Part shown: positions 26,793 to 36,698 of the stretch, piece after piece | Layout of the letters: the number at the start of each line of letters is the position of its first letter | Numbering within the stretch: the stretch's first letter is position 1 | DNA from: Gammaproteobacteria bacterium | GTDB lineage: Bacteria; Pseudomonadota; Gammaproteobacteria; Chromatiales; Chromatiaceae | Assembly (NCBI GenBank): GCA_021773975.1 | Contig: JAJFJN010000040.1 | Location: forward strand, 54,397 to 118,396 | Length of the DNA stretch: 64,000 nt | Direction: 5' to 3' | Made by a program: the position numbers and the translations under genes | Notes under the pieces: generated by a model | What the model saw: only the letters and a program-made list of their open reading frames with translations | Database searches by the model: none | What the model was told of the DNA's origin: nothing

Positions 26793-28532
26793 ATGTTTAC
26801 TCAATTTAAATCATTACAATTAAAACCCCAGACAGTCTCATCTGCCACTACAAGCGGACTCAGTAATTATCTTATGGATTCTAAAAACAACAGCTTAATC
26901 GGACAAATTACCAGCGTTCAAAATAGCAAGTTCACTGCCTCAATTACACTAAACGATGAAGGCACATTCCCCGTTGTTCCACTGCTTGGTCAATCAATTA
27001 TTGCAGGACAAGTTGGCTCATATCTTACTATTCACCAAGGGGATATCTGCATCCTGGCACGGGTTAGTCACAATGGTATTAAGCAGACAGACAATGCCAG
27101 CAACCATCCCTCTCAAGCAGGATGGCTAGAGCTAGTACCACTGGGAGAGCTTGCAGCTCAAACATTCCATCGAGGCATATGTAGATTTCCAACCCCAGGA
27201 GCCAAGGTTCATATCATCACTCAAGATAAACTTGAGCCACTCTTTTCAGGCTTCACTAAAAAAGGGGTTGAACTGGGGCATCTACCCTCTCAACCTGCAG
27301 TCCGTGTATCACTTGATGCCACTACACTATTTGGCAGGCACAGCGCCATTCTTGGTCAATCAGGCTCTGGTAAATCATGGGGGGTTACCAATTTGCTACA
27401 ACAAGCTGTAAGCACCCTACCCAATGCCCATGTCGTACTGCTTGACTTACATGGCGAATATCACTGGACTGATAATAATGGTGTTGAATGCACGGCTTTT
27501 GATAAAAACATTACCCAACATCTCGATGCCCGCACATTAGAAATTCCATTCTGGCTTTTAAATTTTGCAGAGTTAGTAGACCTTTTTATCGACCGCACAG
27601 AAACAGGCGCATCAACCCAGATCGCCTTTTTACGGGAGGTTGTTCACAGTCTACGTCGAAAAGCCAATAAAGAGATCGATCCCAGCAAAATATCCATCGA
27701 TACCCCCGTCTACTTCTCTTTGGCTGACCTATACCGCCATATCAAAGCAGCCAATGAACAGAACCTGGATTTTGGCAAACAAAAGGGGCCACTTCACGGA
27801 AAATTTGATGGGTTGCTGATGCGCATGCAGAGCCGACTCAATGACGTACGTTACGACTTCCTCTTCAAACCCAAGCAGCGTACAAACAGTGAATCCCTCT
27901 CTGAGCTACTGCGAGATCTTGTGGGGTTAGGCCAGAAAAAGTGCCAAATCACCATCATTGATCTCAGCGCGGTCCCCTTTGATGTGCGCCCCACTATCTC
28001 CGCACAGATAGGTCGCCTCATTTTTGAATTCAACTACTGGAATCCTAACCGCAGCCAATTTCCCATTCTATTGGTCTGTGAAGAGGCGCATACCTATATC
28101 CCACGTGAAGAAAAAACAGCCTTTGCTGGCACCCGCAAATCCATCGAACGCATTGCCAAAGAGGGGCGAAAGTACGGGCTTTCACTCGCCGTTATCAGCC
28201 AACGCCCTCATGAGCTTTCTGAAACCGTACTGGCACAGTGCGCAAACTTCCTCTGTTTTCGCATAACCAACCCCGATGACCAAGCCTATGTACGCAGCCT
28301 GGTTCCTGATGGCGAAAGTAATCTTATTGATACACTCTCAGCCCTCGGGCGAGGCGAGGTTATGGCACTGGGTGAGGCCGTACCAATACCCTTGCGATTT
28401 CAGATGGATGCACCAAACCCTAAACCCAACAGCAGTAACTCCGACCTCTACACCAGCTGGAAATCTGCTCCCAAGGATATTGATGTAGAAAGTATTGCTG
28501 AAAATTGGCGCAACCAACGCCAACACACTTAA
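26793..28532 (+). CDS. HerA-type DNA translocase ATPase, orphan
   Basis: A 579-residue FtsK/HerA-superfamily ATPase. N-terminal HAS-barrel-like region (about 35-90), Walker A GQSGSGKS at 188-195, [10 protein letters not shown] following it, Walker [13 protein letters not shown] near 425-437, then arginine-finger and sensor region [17 protein letters not shown]. HerA proteins pump DNA and often work with the NurA nuclease, or in defence pairs with SIR2 or other effectors. No such partner is adjacent: mlaA is upstream and argG downstream. The start is uncertain; an internal ATG at 26874 would remove 27 residues that precede the HAS barrel. Confidence 0.85.
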   Translation: MFTQFKSLQLKPQTVSSATTSGLSNYLMDSKNNSLIGQITSVQNSKFTASITLNDEGTFPVVPLLGQSIIAGQVGSYLTIHQGDICILARVSHNGIKQTDNASNHPSQAGWLELVPLGELAAQTFHRGICRFPTPGAKVHIITQDKLEPLFSGFTKKGVELGHLPSQPAVRVSLDATTLFGRHSAILGQSGSGKSWGVTNLLQQAVSTLPNAHVVLLDLHGEYHWTDNNGVECTAFDKNITQHLDARTLEIPFWLLNFAELVDLFIDRTETGASTQIAFLREVVHSLRRKANKEIDPSKISIDTPVYFSLADLYRHIKAANEQNLDFGKQKGPLHGKFDGLLMRMQSRLNDVRYDFLFKPKQRTNSESLSELLRDLVGLGQKKCQITIIDLSAVPFDVRPTISAQIGRLIFEFNYWNPNRSQFPILLVCEEAHTYIPREEKTAFAGTRKSIERIAKEGRKYGLSLAVISQRPHELSETVLAQCANFLCFRITNPDDQAYVRSLVPDGESNLIDTLSALGRGEVMALGEAVPIPLRFQMDAPNPKPNSSNSDLYTSWKSAPKDIDVESIAENWRNQRQHT

Positions 28533-28659
28533 TACGCTATCCAGACTATTCTGGCAGGTTCAGCACTACTGTAGTGCTTCACAACAAATAGGCTATAATC
28601 CCCCGCTTTCAACAGCAGTTCAAAGCGTAGCAAACGCAGATCAATTCGGAGCAAATCTC

Positions 28660-29880
28660 ATGTCAGAGTCTGGTATTAAAAAAGTCGTACTGGCCTATTC
28701 GGGCGGGCTGGATACCTCAGTCATCCTAAAGTGGCTACAAGAGACCTACGACTGTGAGGTAGTTACCTTCACTGCTGACATAGGCCAAGGCGAAGAGGTA
28801 GAGCCTGCTCGTGCCAAAGCCATAGCCTGCGGCGTAAAAGAGATCTACGTCGATGACCTGCGTGAAGAGTTTGCCCGCGACTATGTCTTCCCCATGTTCC
28901 GTGCTAATGCGATCTATGAAGGGCAGTATCTGCTCGGCACCTCCATTGCGCGCCCCTTGATTGCCAAACGACTGATCGAAATCACCAACGAGACCGGTGC
29001 AGATGCCATCTCCCACGGAGCCACTGGCAAAGGCAATGATCAGGTGCGATTTGAATTAGGTGCTTATGCACTCAAGCCCGATGTGCATGTTATTGCCCCC
29101 TGGCGCGAATGGGATCTTAACTCTCGCGAAAAACTACTGGACTATGCCGAAACTCACGGCATCTCCGTTGATGCAAAGCGTAAAGATGGCAGCTCCCCCT
29201 ACTCAATGGATGCCAATCTGTTGCACATCTCCTACGAAGGCAACGAGCTGGAAGACCCTTGGCAGGAGCCTGCTGATGATATGTGGCGCTGGACAGTTTC
29301 CCCTGAACAAGCCCCAGATCAGCCAACCTACATTGAGCTGACCTTTGAGCAAGGCGATATTGTTGCTATTGATGGCGAAGCCATGAGTCCGGCTACCGTG
29401 CTGGAGACCCTAAACAAAGTGGGCGGCGCAAATGGTATTGGCCGTGACGACATCGTAGAAAACCGCTATGTCGGCATGAAATCACGCGGCTGCTATGAAA
29501 CCCCCGGCGGCACTATCATCCTCAAGGCTCATCGTGCCATTGAGTCGCTGACGCTGGATAGAGAATCAGCACACCTCAAAGATGAGCTGATGCCACGTTA
29601 CGCCAGCCTTATCTACAATGGCTACTGGTGGAGCCCAGAGCGTGAAATGCTACAGACCGCTATCGACCACACCCAAAAAGTGGTCAACGGCGTGGTGCGA
29701 CTCAAGCTCTACAAGGGCACCGTCATGGTTGTAGGCCGAAAATCAGAGACCCACAGCCTGTTTGACGAATCCATCGCTACCTTTGAAGAGGATGACGGCG
29801 CATACAATCAAGCCGATGCTGAGGGCTTCATCAAGCTCAACGCCCTGCGTCTGCGCGTAGCCGCCCGACTCAAACGCTAA
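28660..29880 (+). CDS. argG: Argininosuccinate synthase
   Basis: Joins citrulline and aspartate with ATP to make argininosuccinate in arginine synthesis. From the ATG at 28660 the product is 406 residues, standard length, opening with the PP-loop [16 protein letters not shown]. Family blocks [16 protein letters not shown] and [15 protein letters not shown] follow. GGAG about 12 bases upstream supports this start; the open frame extends upstream to 28495 but that stretch overlaps the HerA gene and has no homology. DUF523 follows 38 bases later and may be co-transcribed. Confidence 0.97.
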   Translation: MSESGIKKVVLAYSGGLDTSVILKWLQETYDCEVVTFTADIGQGEEVEPARAKAIACGVKEIYVDDLREEFARDYVFPMFRANAIYEGQYLLGTSIARPLIAKRLIEITNETGADAISHGATGKGNDQVRFELGAYALKPDVHVIAPWREWDLNSREKLLDYAETHGISVDAKRKDGSSPYSMDANLLHISYEGNELEDPWQEPADDMWRWTVSPEQAPDQPTYIELTFEQGDIVAIDGEAMSPATVLETLNKVGGANGIGRDDIVENRYVGMKSRGCYETPGGTIILKAHRAIESLTLDRESAHLKDELMPRYASLIYNGYWWSPEREMLQTAIDHTQKVVNGVVRLKLYKGTVMVVGRKSETHSLFDESIATFEEDDGAYNQADAEGFIKLNALRLRVAARLKR

Positions 29881-29892
29881 CCAAATAAGGCA

Positions 29893-29912
29893 GCATGCCA
29901 GGGAAGGCATGC
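29893..29912 (+). promoter_or_regulatory. Hairpin presenting the DUF523 gene ribosome binding site
   Basis: Seven-base-pair perfect stem GCATGCC with GGCATGC and loop AGGGAA. The loop and adjacent GG make AGGGAAGG, the only Shine-Dalgarno-like sequence before the GTG at 29919. Lack of a T-run argues against a terminator for argG. Confidence 0.4.
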
Positions 29913-29918
29913 GCTTAA

Positions 29919-30431
29919 GTGGCTGGCATTAAACCCCGATTAGCCGTTAGTAGCTGTCTACTCGGCAACCCCGTCCGTTACGATGGCACAGATAAATACA
30001 ATCTATTTATCTGTGAACATCTCGCTAAACAGTTTGAGCTAATCGCTGTTTGTCCCGAAGCTGATGCAGGCCTGGGCACTCCTCGTCCACCTGTCAGATT
30101 AACCGGCAACCCTCAAGAGCCCTTGGCATTAGGAATTGAGGATTCCAAACTAAATATCACGCCAATACTCACATCCTTCGCCTATGAGTGGCTATCTCAA
30201 GCTAAAAACATCTCCGGCATTGTTCTTAAATCCCGTTCACCTAGTTGCGGCCTATCAGACACCCCTGTTTTTGATCAACATGAGCAGATCCAAAACCTAG
30301 GTTCTGGCCTCTTCACTCAGATATTAATCAAGCACTACCCTCAGCTACCTGTCATTGACGAGATAGGAATTAAAGACCCAAAACAACGTAACACATTCAT
30401 TAGTAGAGTAAAGAATTTAACCCCCCTCTGA
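29919..30431 (+). CDS. DUF523 domain-containing protein
   Basis: A 170-residue soluble protein of the DUF523 family, function unknown. Signature blocks VSSCLLGNPVRYDG at residues 10-23, ICEHLAKQFELIAVCPEADAGLGTPRPPVRL, and the Cys-containing LKSRSPSCGL near 112. The conserved cysteines suggest metal or thiol chemistry. Translation begins at GTG 29919, where the homology starts. It is 38 bases behind argG. Confidence 0.9.
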   Translation: MAGIKPRLAVSSCLLGNPVRYDGTDKYNLFICEHLAKQFELIAVCPEADAGLGTPRPPVRLTGNPQEPLALGIEDSKLNITPILTSFAYEWLSQAKNISGIVLKSRSPSCGLSDTPVFDQHEQIQNLGSGLFTQILIKHYPQLPVIDEIGIKDPKQRNTFISRVKNLTPL

Positions 30432-30546
30432 ATACCTCAAGTTTTAGTTACCTCTGCCGACACTTTTTCATGTCGATACTATACTTAAGATTTAGATGCT
30501 AAAAATCTGAATAAAAGCGTAAATAAGTTTCAAATGGAAACCACAC

Positions 30547-31398
30547 ATGACAGCAGAAACACTAGTTAAAGATCTCAATAATTTGGTATCACTACCTCAG
30601 GCCTATGTACAGGTCAGTCAGATGATAAACTCACCTCATTGCTCTGCAGTCGATATCGGCAAGATCATTGCACAGGATACCGATCTATCAGCGCGGTTAT
30701 TGAGAATTGTGAATAGCTCTTTTTACGGAATCCCCGTTCCCATTGAAACCATCTCTCGAGCTATCACTATAGTCGGCACATCAGACCTACATGACTTGGC
30801 ACTCGCCACCTCAGCTAGCCGCATTTTTAAAGATATTCCAGGTGAACTGATGGACATGGGTGAGTTTTGGGGGATGTCGGTCTACACCGGCATTGTTGCC
30901 AGTACCCTGGCAGAAAAGTGCAACATTCTGCACAGTGAGCGTCTATTTGTTCAAGGTATGCTGCATGATATTGGCCGCCTGCCTATCTACCTTAGGTTAC
31001 CCAAAAAAGCACGTGACATTCTGCTCATTACCGATGGTAACTATGACCTTATTCCTGCTGCCGAGCAGGATGTGCTTGGATTCACCCATGCTGAGGTCGG
31101 CGCACTGCTAACCCGTGAATGGAACCTGCCAGAGAGCATTCAAACCGTTGCCCGCTACCATCATCAGCCTCAATTGGCACCTAACCACCAAATTGAGACT
31201 TCACTCATCCATATCAGCAGTATTCTGGCAGAGTGTGAAACGCTGGATGAAAGCGTCGATGAGGTGCTTGCTAGAGTAGCCGACTTTGCCTGGCAAACTA
31301 CCGGGTTAAAGCCGCAGGATGTAGAGTCTATTTTGGATGATGTTCCACAGCAGGCGGCTGATATTCTGAAGCTCATGCTTCCCGCAGAGGCCGGTTAA
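30547..31398 (+). CDS. HDOD domain-containing signalling protein
   Basis: A 283-residue protein consisting of an HDOD domain (about 15-215), the HD-related output domain seen in bacterial signalling and motility proteins. Landmarks are LPQAYVQVSQMI, LSARLLRIVNSSFYG and VQGMLHDIGRLPIYLRLP, the last retaining an HD pair. No receiver, PAS or EAL partner domain is fused. It is preceded by a 115-base gap and converges with the NnrS-like gene, overlapping it by four bases at the stops. Confidence 0.92.
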   Translation: MTAETLVKDLNNLVSLPQAYVQVSQMINSPHCSAVDIGKIIAQDTDLSARLLRIVNSSFYGIPVPIETISRAITIVGTSDLHDLALATSASRIFKDIPGELMDMGEFWGMSVYTGIVASTLAEKCNILHSERLFVQGMLHDIGRLPIYLRLPKKARDILLITDGNYDLIPAAEQDVLGFTHAEVGALLTREWNLPESIQTVARYHHQPQLAPNHQIETSLIHISSILAECETLDESVDEVLARVADFAWQTTGLKPQDVESILDDVPQQAADILKLMLPAEAG

Positions 31399-32489
31399 CC
31401 AGCTTGCTGATCTCTCTCTGCTACAAAATTGGCACGAATCGCCAGCACCGTATTGAGCACAAAAACCAGCAGGGTTAATGCATTGAGCAGTCCACCTACA
31501 CTGCGAGGCAGCATCTCTACCGTCAGATCACCCACAACACGAACGGTGAGAAAAATGTGCAACAGCACAACATGGATATAAAAGACCGGGCGATACAACA
31601 TGCCCCGCCCAAGCACAGCGGGAAAAATCACTGGGGCGTGCCCAAAGATCATCGAGAAGATAAAACCCAGAAAGAAGGTATGCAGCACAGCATCGTAGCG
31701 TAGACCACTAAAATCAGCCCCATACAGCAACAACAGCAAACCGCAACAAGCCAGCCATACATAACCCGCCAATAGATTAACTGCAATAAAACGCGTTAGC
31801 CCTGTCTGCTTTACTGTTCGTCGTGCAATATCATTAAGGCCCAGCCAGACCGCAATAGCGACCATACCCGCGCCCAATATACGCACACCCGTATCAACAT
31901 CCAGCAAAGTGGCAACAACACCCAGCATCGCTGTAATGACAGCTGCGATCATCTGTCCCTGCCGCAGTTTAGAGATAAAGAGCATGCGCCCCAGTTCCAT
32001 TCGCTCACCCGCAATGGTCAACAGCAAAAACCCTATCCACCACCAAACCACCATAAAGATGCTACTGCCTGTAAACCAAAGCAGATTACCTACCAACCAA
32101 GAGATGGCTCCCACAAACATGATTACGGTGAACCAAGCAAATTGTCGTCGCAGGAAGGCAACAAACAACAGAGCGAGCATCAAACTACCCGTAACAACCA
32201 GCAACTGAGCTAATGGAGGAGCAATGCCGGTGATCAATAGCACGCCACCCAAGCCTGTCGCCAGTGGCCCAAGAAAACCCCACAGCGCACCCAGGGCAAC
32301 AGCGCGCTCCAAGCCAATAACCGTGCCTAAAAACGCACCCACCATCAGTGGCCCATGATTGGCAGGCAGAACCATAGTAAGCGTTGGTAGATCCCACCCC
32401 AGACGCTGAACACCACCAAATAGCGCCATCAACAACGAGATCATTCCCATCGCCATCAAAGGCAGACGATGATTCGGTTTTAAACTCAT
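31395..32489 (-). CDS. NnrS-like multi-pass membrane protein
   Basis: A 364-residue integral inner-membrane protein with about 12 hydrophobic segments. Conserved-looking histidines occur in ANHGPLMVGAFLG (TM2) and in HTFFLGFIFSMIFGHAP (about 270-286), a pattern resembling NnrS, a haem- and copper-containing protein linked to nitric oxide metabolism and stress. I assign it to an NnrS-like group by topology and these motifs; sequence identity to true NnrS looks modest. It lies 71 bases downstream of the SufT-like gene and may end the msrA-msrB-sufT-like operon. Confidence 0.6.
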   Translation of the reverse strand: MSLKPNHRLPLMAMGMISLLMALFGGVQRLGWDLPTLTMVLPANHGPLMVGAFLGTVIGLERAVALGALWGFLGPLATGLGGVLLITGIAPPLAQLLVVTGSLMLALLFVAFLRRQFAWFTVIMFVGAISWLVGNLLWFTGSSIFMVVWWWIGFLLLTIAGERMELGRMLFISKLRQGQMIAAVITAMLGVVATLLDVDTGVRILGAGMVAIAVWLGLNDIARRTVKQTGLTRFIAVNLLAGYVWLACCGLLLLLYGADFSGLRYDAVLHTFFLGFIFSMIFGHAPVIFPAVLGRGMLYRPVFYIHVVLLHIFLTVRVVGDLTVEMLPRSVGGLLNALTLLVFVLNTVLAIRANFVAERDQQAG

Positions 32490-32560
32490 ATGATTACCAA
32501 TTTACTAAAAATAAACTCGCTGGGGAGAGATGCAGAGATTTAAGGCGGGAGGGTGAGCTG

Positions 32561-32878
32561 CTACCACCCAAGTGTCTTTTTGGCTTCATCAGTCATCAGC
32601 TCAGGTGTCCAGGGTGGCTCCCATACAACCCGAACATCAACGGCATGCAGTTTTGGCAGTCTGCGCATGATGGCTTGCCGAGCCTCTTTTCTGATGGTGA
32701 CATGTAGCGGGCAACTGGGGGAGGTCATGGTGATCGCAACCTTCGCCTGATTATTGGCAACAGCCACCGTATAGACCATGCCCATATCCACAATATTGAT
32801 CCCCACCTCAGGATCCATAACGGATTGTAGTGCCACCCAGATGATATTTTGCTGTTGGGTATCTTGCTGTTGATTCAC
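32561..32878 (-). CDS. SufT-like metal-sulfur cluster assembly factor (DUF59/MIP18 family)
   Basis: A 105-residue MIP18/PaaD-like protein that helps mature iron-sulfur proteins. Family core VMDPEVGINIVDMGMVY (about 20-36) and conserved Cys56 in TSPSCPLH, ending with WEPPWTPELMTDEAKKTLGW, the usual C-terminus. Start at GTG 32878 is preferred: the longer open frame runs back into msrB, and family members begin just before the DPE motif. A weak AAGGG lies about 12 bases upstream. Context with msrA, msrB and an NnrS-like protein suggests repair of oxidatively or nitrosatively damaged proteins. Confidence 0.87.
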   Translation of the reverse strand: MNQQQDTQQQNIIWVALQSVMDPEVGINIVDMGMVYTVAVANNQAKVAITMTSPSCPLHVTIRKEARQAIMRRLPKLHAVDVRVVWEPPWTPELMTDEAKKTLGW

Positions 32879-32945
32879 GCTTTGCTGCCCTTCATGCTTG
32901 GATAAGTTGGCGTAGTATAGCTGCTTTCCTTTATCTGATCCTATC

Positions 32946-33437
32946 TCAATCAGCGGGCTGAAACCGCAAGGCAACACCATTATTACACCAACGTTCACCC
33001 GTAGGTTCTGGGCCGTCATTAAACAGATGCCCCTGATGACCACCACAGCGAGCACAGTGATACTCAGTTCGAGGCAGAAACATCTTAAAGTCCTGTTTGG
33101 TTTCCAGGTGGCCTTCAATGCGGGTAAAAAAGCTCGGCCAGCCTGTACCACTATCAAACTTCATATCTGAATTAAACAGCGCCAAATCACAGCCCGCACA
33201 GTGATAAACACCGGCCCGATACTCTTTGTTCAATGGACTACTACGCGGTGGCTCTGTGCCCTCATCACGCAAAATATCAAACTGCTCAGCCGTTAAAATA
33301 GATTTCCACTCTGCTCTGGTTTTACTCATCTTTACTATGGCTCCTATCGATTTAGCAAAGAGCTGTGGCATGACCAACATCAAACCACCTGCACCCAAAA
33401 ACTGAAGAACGACTCGTCTATTTACAGAGCCACTCAT
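32946..33437 (-). CDS. msrB: Peptide-methionine (R)-S-oxide reductase, exported
   Basis: Reduces methionine-R-sulfoxide in proteins. 163 residues: an N-terminal twin-arginine-like signal (NRRVVLQFLGAGGL, residues 6-19) before the MsrB fold. Zinc cysteines are CxxC at 80/83 and 128/131; the catalytic Cys151 lies in RWCNNGVALRF. The start overlaps the msrA stop by four bases, so the two are translationally coupled. The signal indicates periplasmic action, possibly folded before export. The SufT-like gene follows on the same strand. Confidence 0.95.
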   Translation of the reverse strand: MSGSVNRRVVLQFLGAGGLMLVMPQLFAKSIGAIVKMSKTRAEWKSILTAEQFDILRDEGTEPPRSSPLNKEYRAGVYHCAGCDLALFNSDMKFDSGTGWPSFFTRIEGHLETKQDFKMFLPRTEYHCARCGGHQGHLFNDGPEPTGERWCNNGVALRFQPAD

Positions 33438-34036
33438 GGCTTACCCCAAAGCATTTTAAGACGCTGATCACGTCCACAGCTGGTCTTATAGTAGTTATAA
33501 CGGATGGGGTTTTTCTTGTGGTAATCCTGGTGGTACTCCTCTGCCGGGTAAAAGGTGGTCGCCTCTGTAATCTCAACCACAATGGGTTCTTTGAAAGGTT
33601 TTACCTTTTCCAGCATCTGCTTTGACGCTTCAGCCTGCACCCTTTGCTGCTCATCATGAAAAAAGATCTCTGGACGATATTGGCTGCCCACATCACAGAA
33701 CTGTCGATTGGCTTGGGTAGGATCTACATTGCGCCAGAATATATCCAGCAGGTTTGTATATTCTATTCTGGTCGGATCAAAGGTAATCTGAACCACCTCG
33801 GCGTGGCCGCTCTTTCCGGCAGAGACCTGTTCATAGGTTGGATTTTGTAGATGGCCGCCAATGTAGCCTGAGACCACAGCCGTGACACCTGCTATCTGGT
33901 CAAAGGCACTCTCCATACACCAAAAGCAACCACCTGCGAAGGTTGCTGTTTTTGTTGCGGCCTGCTGCTGTGCGGTATGTGCTGACATAGAAAAGAAGAA
34001 GAGCAACCCCAGACTTAATAATTTGAATAACCTCAT
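33434..34036 (-). CDS. msrA: Peptide-methionine (S)-S-oxide reductase, exported
   Basis: Reduces methionine-S-sulfoxide. 200 residues with an N-terminal Sec signal peptide (MRLFKLLSLGLLFFFSMSAHTA) followed by the MsrA signature GGCFWC, catalytic Cys37 and Cys40. GYIGGHLQNPTYEQVSAGKSGHAEVV is the typical family core. It is first in a same-strand set msrA-msrB-sufT-like-nnrS-like. Both Msr enzymes being exported suggests a periplasmic repair pair. Confidence 0.95.
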   Translation of the reverse strand: MRLFKLLSLGLLFFFSMSAHTAQQQAATKTATFAGGCFWCMESAFDQIAGVTAVVSGYIGGHLQNPTYEQVSAGKSGHAEVVQITFDPTRIEYTNLLDIFWRNVDPTQANRQFCDVGSQYRPEIFFHDEQQRVQAEASKQMLEKVKPFKEPIVVEITEATTFYPAEEYHQDYHKKNPIRYNYYKTSCGRDQRLKMLWGKP

Positions 34037-34106
34037 ACTGATTCCCTCACTCGGGTTTCCAGTACAAATGAGACATCACATTAGGCGCTATTACTGCAAA
34101 TAAATT

Positions 34107-35105
34107 CTATTCCCAACGAAAAGTATAGGCGCCAATGGCAAGAAAGATTGCCGTCATTACCATGAGAGTAATGAGATTTGGCAAAATATCCATCAGACCC
34201 GCCCCATCAATCATGATGGCGCGCGCTCCATCTATCACATGCGTCAGTGGAAGTAGCTGTGCAAGCTTCAGCAACCAGGGATTGATGCCCTCCAGTGAAA
34301 ACCAAACGCCGGAGAGAAACATCATAGGCCAGCTGATTGCATTGAGCAGGCCACCCGCTAGCTCCTCACTGGCAAGGCGAGCTGCAATCAGCAGCCCAAG
34401 ACTGATCAAGCAGATGGCACCCAGCACAAAGACAATCAACAGATCCAAATAGCTGCCATACATACGAAAGTCGAGCACAAAATCAGTACATATAAATACC
34501 AACACACTGACCGACAGCAGCAGCCAAAGTCGGGAAACCACCTGCGCAGCAATAAATTCAAAAGCCGTAACAGGCGTTGCTTTAAGCCGTTTGAGCATGC
34601 CATTTTTACGATAACGCACAATCACAAAGCCCACACCAAATAGGGCGCTGAACATAAGATTCATCGCCAAAATGCCAGAAATAAGCCAGTCCACATAACG
34701 GATACCTGCACCCGTCACGGCCTTTCGTTTGAACCCCTCATCACTCCCCTTGAGCAAGCGTTCCAACACATAGCCCGCAGGTGAGGTATCGTTGATCCAA
34801 AACTGATGGTTGGATGGCTCCACCAGCATATCCAGTTGATGACGTTCCACCTTTGTAATAGCCGCTGAAAGATCGGTAACCGGTATAAACTGGATATATT
34901 TGGTCTCTTCAAAATGGAGCTTTTGAGTGCTATCTGCCCCAGCAATACCTACCTTGTAGAGATCGGGGCCATCACCAGAGAAGGCCACTGCAAAACCGGA
35001 AATTATCATAATTGGAAATAGAAAATTCCAGGCCAGTGCTGCACGATCACGCCAAAACTCCTTATTTCTAGCACCTAAAACAGCAAGAAAACGGTTGAAT
35101 TTCAT
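34107..35105 (-). CDS. ABC-2 type exporter permease
   Basis: A 332-residue inner-membrane permease. One TM near the N-terminus (about 25-45), a periplasmic region of about 120 residues, then five TMs from about 155 to the end, the YhhJ/DrrB-like layout. SGVWFSLEGINPWLLKLAQLLPLTH is a typical ABC-2 block. It overlaps the ATPase gene by four bases (ATGA type), so the two form one exporter. Substrate unknown; drug or lipid-type export is common for the class. Confidence 0.9.
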   Translation of the reverse strand: MKFNRFLAVLGARNKEFWRDRAALAWNFLFPIMIISGFAVAFSGDGPDLYKVGIAGADSTQKLHFEETKYIQFIPVTDLSAAITKVERHQLDMLVEPSNHQFWINDTSPAGYVLERLLKGSDEGFKRKAVTGAGIRYVDWLISGILAMNLMFSALFGVGFVIVRYRKNGMLKRLKATPVTAFEFIAAQVVSRLWLLLSVSVLVFICTDFVLDFRMYGSYLDLLIVFVLGAICLISLGLLIAARLASEELAGGLLNAISWPMMFLSGVWFSLEGINPWLLKLAQLLPLTHVIDGARAIMIDGAGLMDILPNLITLMVMTAIFLAIGAYTFRWE

Positions 35106-35980
35106 GCCCGTAACTCCTGGCCTGTTAGCTCTAAAAAGAGATCTTCCAAGGTTCGCTGCCGAATACGCAACCCCGCCAATGAGATGCCCAGTTCAATCAG
35201 CTGGCGAATGGTTCTGTCTACATCATTTGACAGAATCTCAACCACGTCACCTTTTTTCTGTGTATTAAATTGTGAACAATCAGCTGAAAAATCAGCTATT
35301 GGTAGCTGCAACACCACATCTCCAAAATGTTTTGCCAGCAACTCATCTGGTGTGCCCTGAGCAATGATATGACCGTGATCCATAATAATAATGTCATCAC
35401 AGAGCACATAAGCCTCTTCCATGTAATGCGTAGTGAGCACAATAGTTTTCCCCTTCTTTTTAATGCTCCGCACCAACTCCCAAAAATTACGTCTGGCCTG
35501 TGGATCAAGCCCCGTGGTTGGCTCATCTAAAAAGATCACCTCTGGGTCATTGACCAGCGCAACCGCCAGCAACAATCGTTGACGCTGTCCACCCGAGAGC
35601 TTGCGTGTATCACGATCTAAAAACTCAGCCAACGAGCAGCTCTCAATAAGATCAGCCAATGGAATCGTACGTGGGTACATCTGCTGAAACATCTTCAGTG
35701 TTTCACGCACTGTGATGTAATCTTGTAATGCCGTTGTCTGAAACATGATGCCTGCTTCATCCTTAAAACGATTGCCCAGCGGCTTACCTTGGTAAAGAAT
35801 TGATCCACTGGTGGGTTCATTAATGCCCTCCAACATCTCAACTGTCGTTGTTTTACCTGCCCCATTAGGGCCAAGAAAACCAAAACAACGACCTCGTTCA
35901 ATGCTGAAACTAATGCCATCAACCGCCTTCACACTTTGATAGTGGCGAGCCAAATTATCTACTTGCAGGAAAGGAATCAC
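35102..35980 (-). CDS. ABC transporter ATP-binding protein
   Basis: A 292-residue ATPase partner of the downstream permease. Walker A GPNGAGKTT (about 38-46), signature LSGGQRQRLLLA, Walker B VIFLDEPTTGLD and the H-loop TTHYMEEA. The C-terminal 70 residues form the extension with DRTIRQLIELGISLAGLRI common in CcmA/DrrA-type ATPases. It is first in a two-gene operon and diverges from the START-domain gene. Confidence 0.95.
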   Translation of the reverse strand: MIPFLQVDNLARHYQSVKAVDGISFSIERGRCFGFLGPNGAGKTTTVEMLEGINEPTSGSILYQGKPLGNRFKDEAGIMFQTTALQDYITVRETLKMFQQMYPRTIPLADLIESCSLAEFLDRDTRKLSGGQRQRLLLAVALVNDPEVIFLDEPTTGLDPQARRNFWELVRSIKKKGKTIVLTTHYMEEAYVLCDDIIIMDHGHIIAQGTPDELLAKHFGDVVLQLPIADFSADCSQFNTQKKGDVVEILSNDVDRTIRQLIELGISLAGLRIRQRTLEDLFLELTGQELRA

Positions 35981-36083
35981 GATGTCACTCTACTTAAAAT
36001 TGTGAAAATGATATTTTGCATACTATAGAAGATTACAGCCCCAGGCACGGCTCCATATACCCAAAGAGGAATGTTACAACCTC

Positions 36084-36698
36084 ATGAACACAGCACTGGT
36101 ACGCTTAACACTTCTGTCCCTATTGATTCTATCACCTGGCTACTGCCTTGCTGAGTGGACGCAAGTAAAAGAGAAAGAGGGCATCCAAATCTACACCCGG
36201 AAGATTGCTGGGTCAGCTTTGGTCATAGCAAAAGGCATCATCATTATTGAGGCTAAACCTGAAGCCATACTTAAGGTATTGGATAACAACCAGGAACATC
36301 CACAATGGATACCCTGTCTACAGGAGTCACGAAAGCTCCAAACCACCTCTGACACAGAGCGTCTGGAGTACAATCTATTCAACGCCCCCTGGCCGGCGTC
36401 CAACCGTGACTTTATTTTTCGCGTCAAAGCTATTCATAGCAACCACAAAGGCACACTGATCTACCGTATGAGATCTGAAATCAACCCACTAATGCCAGAG
36501 CAGAAAGGCATTGTGCGCGGCATACTGCATGAAAGCACATTTAAATTAACACAGCTGGAATCAGACAAGACAGAGGTTGAGTTACTATTTCAAGCAGATC
36601 CACGAGGCTGGATTCCCAACTGGATAGCCAATATTATTCAAAGCGCATGGCCCTACAAGGTGCTTAAAGGTTTACGTACACAGACACACCTTCAGTGA
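36084..36698 (+). CDS. START domain-containing protein, exported
   Basis: A 204-residue protein with signal peptide about residues 1-23 (cleavage near CLA-EW) and a START/SRPBCC lipid-binding domain. Recognisable blocks are WTQVKEKEGIQIYTRKI, the EHPQWIP segment and FNAPWPASNRDFIFRVK. START domains hold hydrophobic ligands; in bacteria their role is often unknown. It is divergent to the ABC-2 exporter genes, so a link with that transporter is possible but unproven. Confidence 0.87.
   Translation: MNTALVRLTLLSLLILSPGYCLAEWTQVKEKEGIQIYTRKIAGSALVIAKGIIIIEAKPEAILKVLDNNQEHPQWIPCLQESRKLQTTSDTERLEYNLFNAPWPASNRDFIFRVKAIHSNHKGTLIYRMRSEINPLMPEQKGIVRGILHESTFKLTQLESDKTEVELLFQADPRGWIPNWIANIIQSAWPYKVLKGLRTQTHLQ

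Noticed and set aside
26793..28532. HerA gene as part of an anti-phage system
   Set aside because: No SIR2, NurA or other effector gene is next to it; neighbours are mlaA and argG.
28495..28659. Upstream extension of argG
   Set aside because: Overlaps the HerA gene and lacks homology; GGAG and the family N-terminus place the start at 28660.
32561..33157. A 198-codon version of the SufT-like gene
   Set aside because: The first 93 codons overlap msrB in another frame and have no family similarity; the DUF59 domain starts after about 32878.
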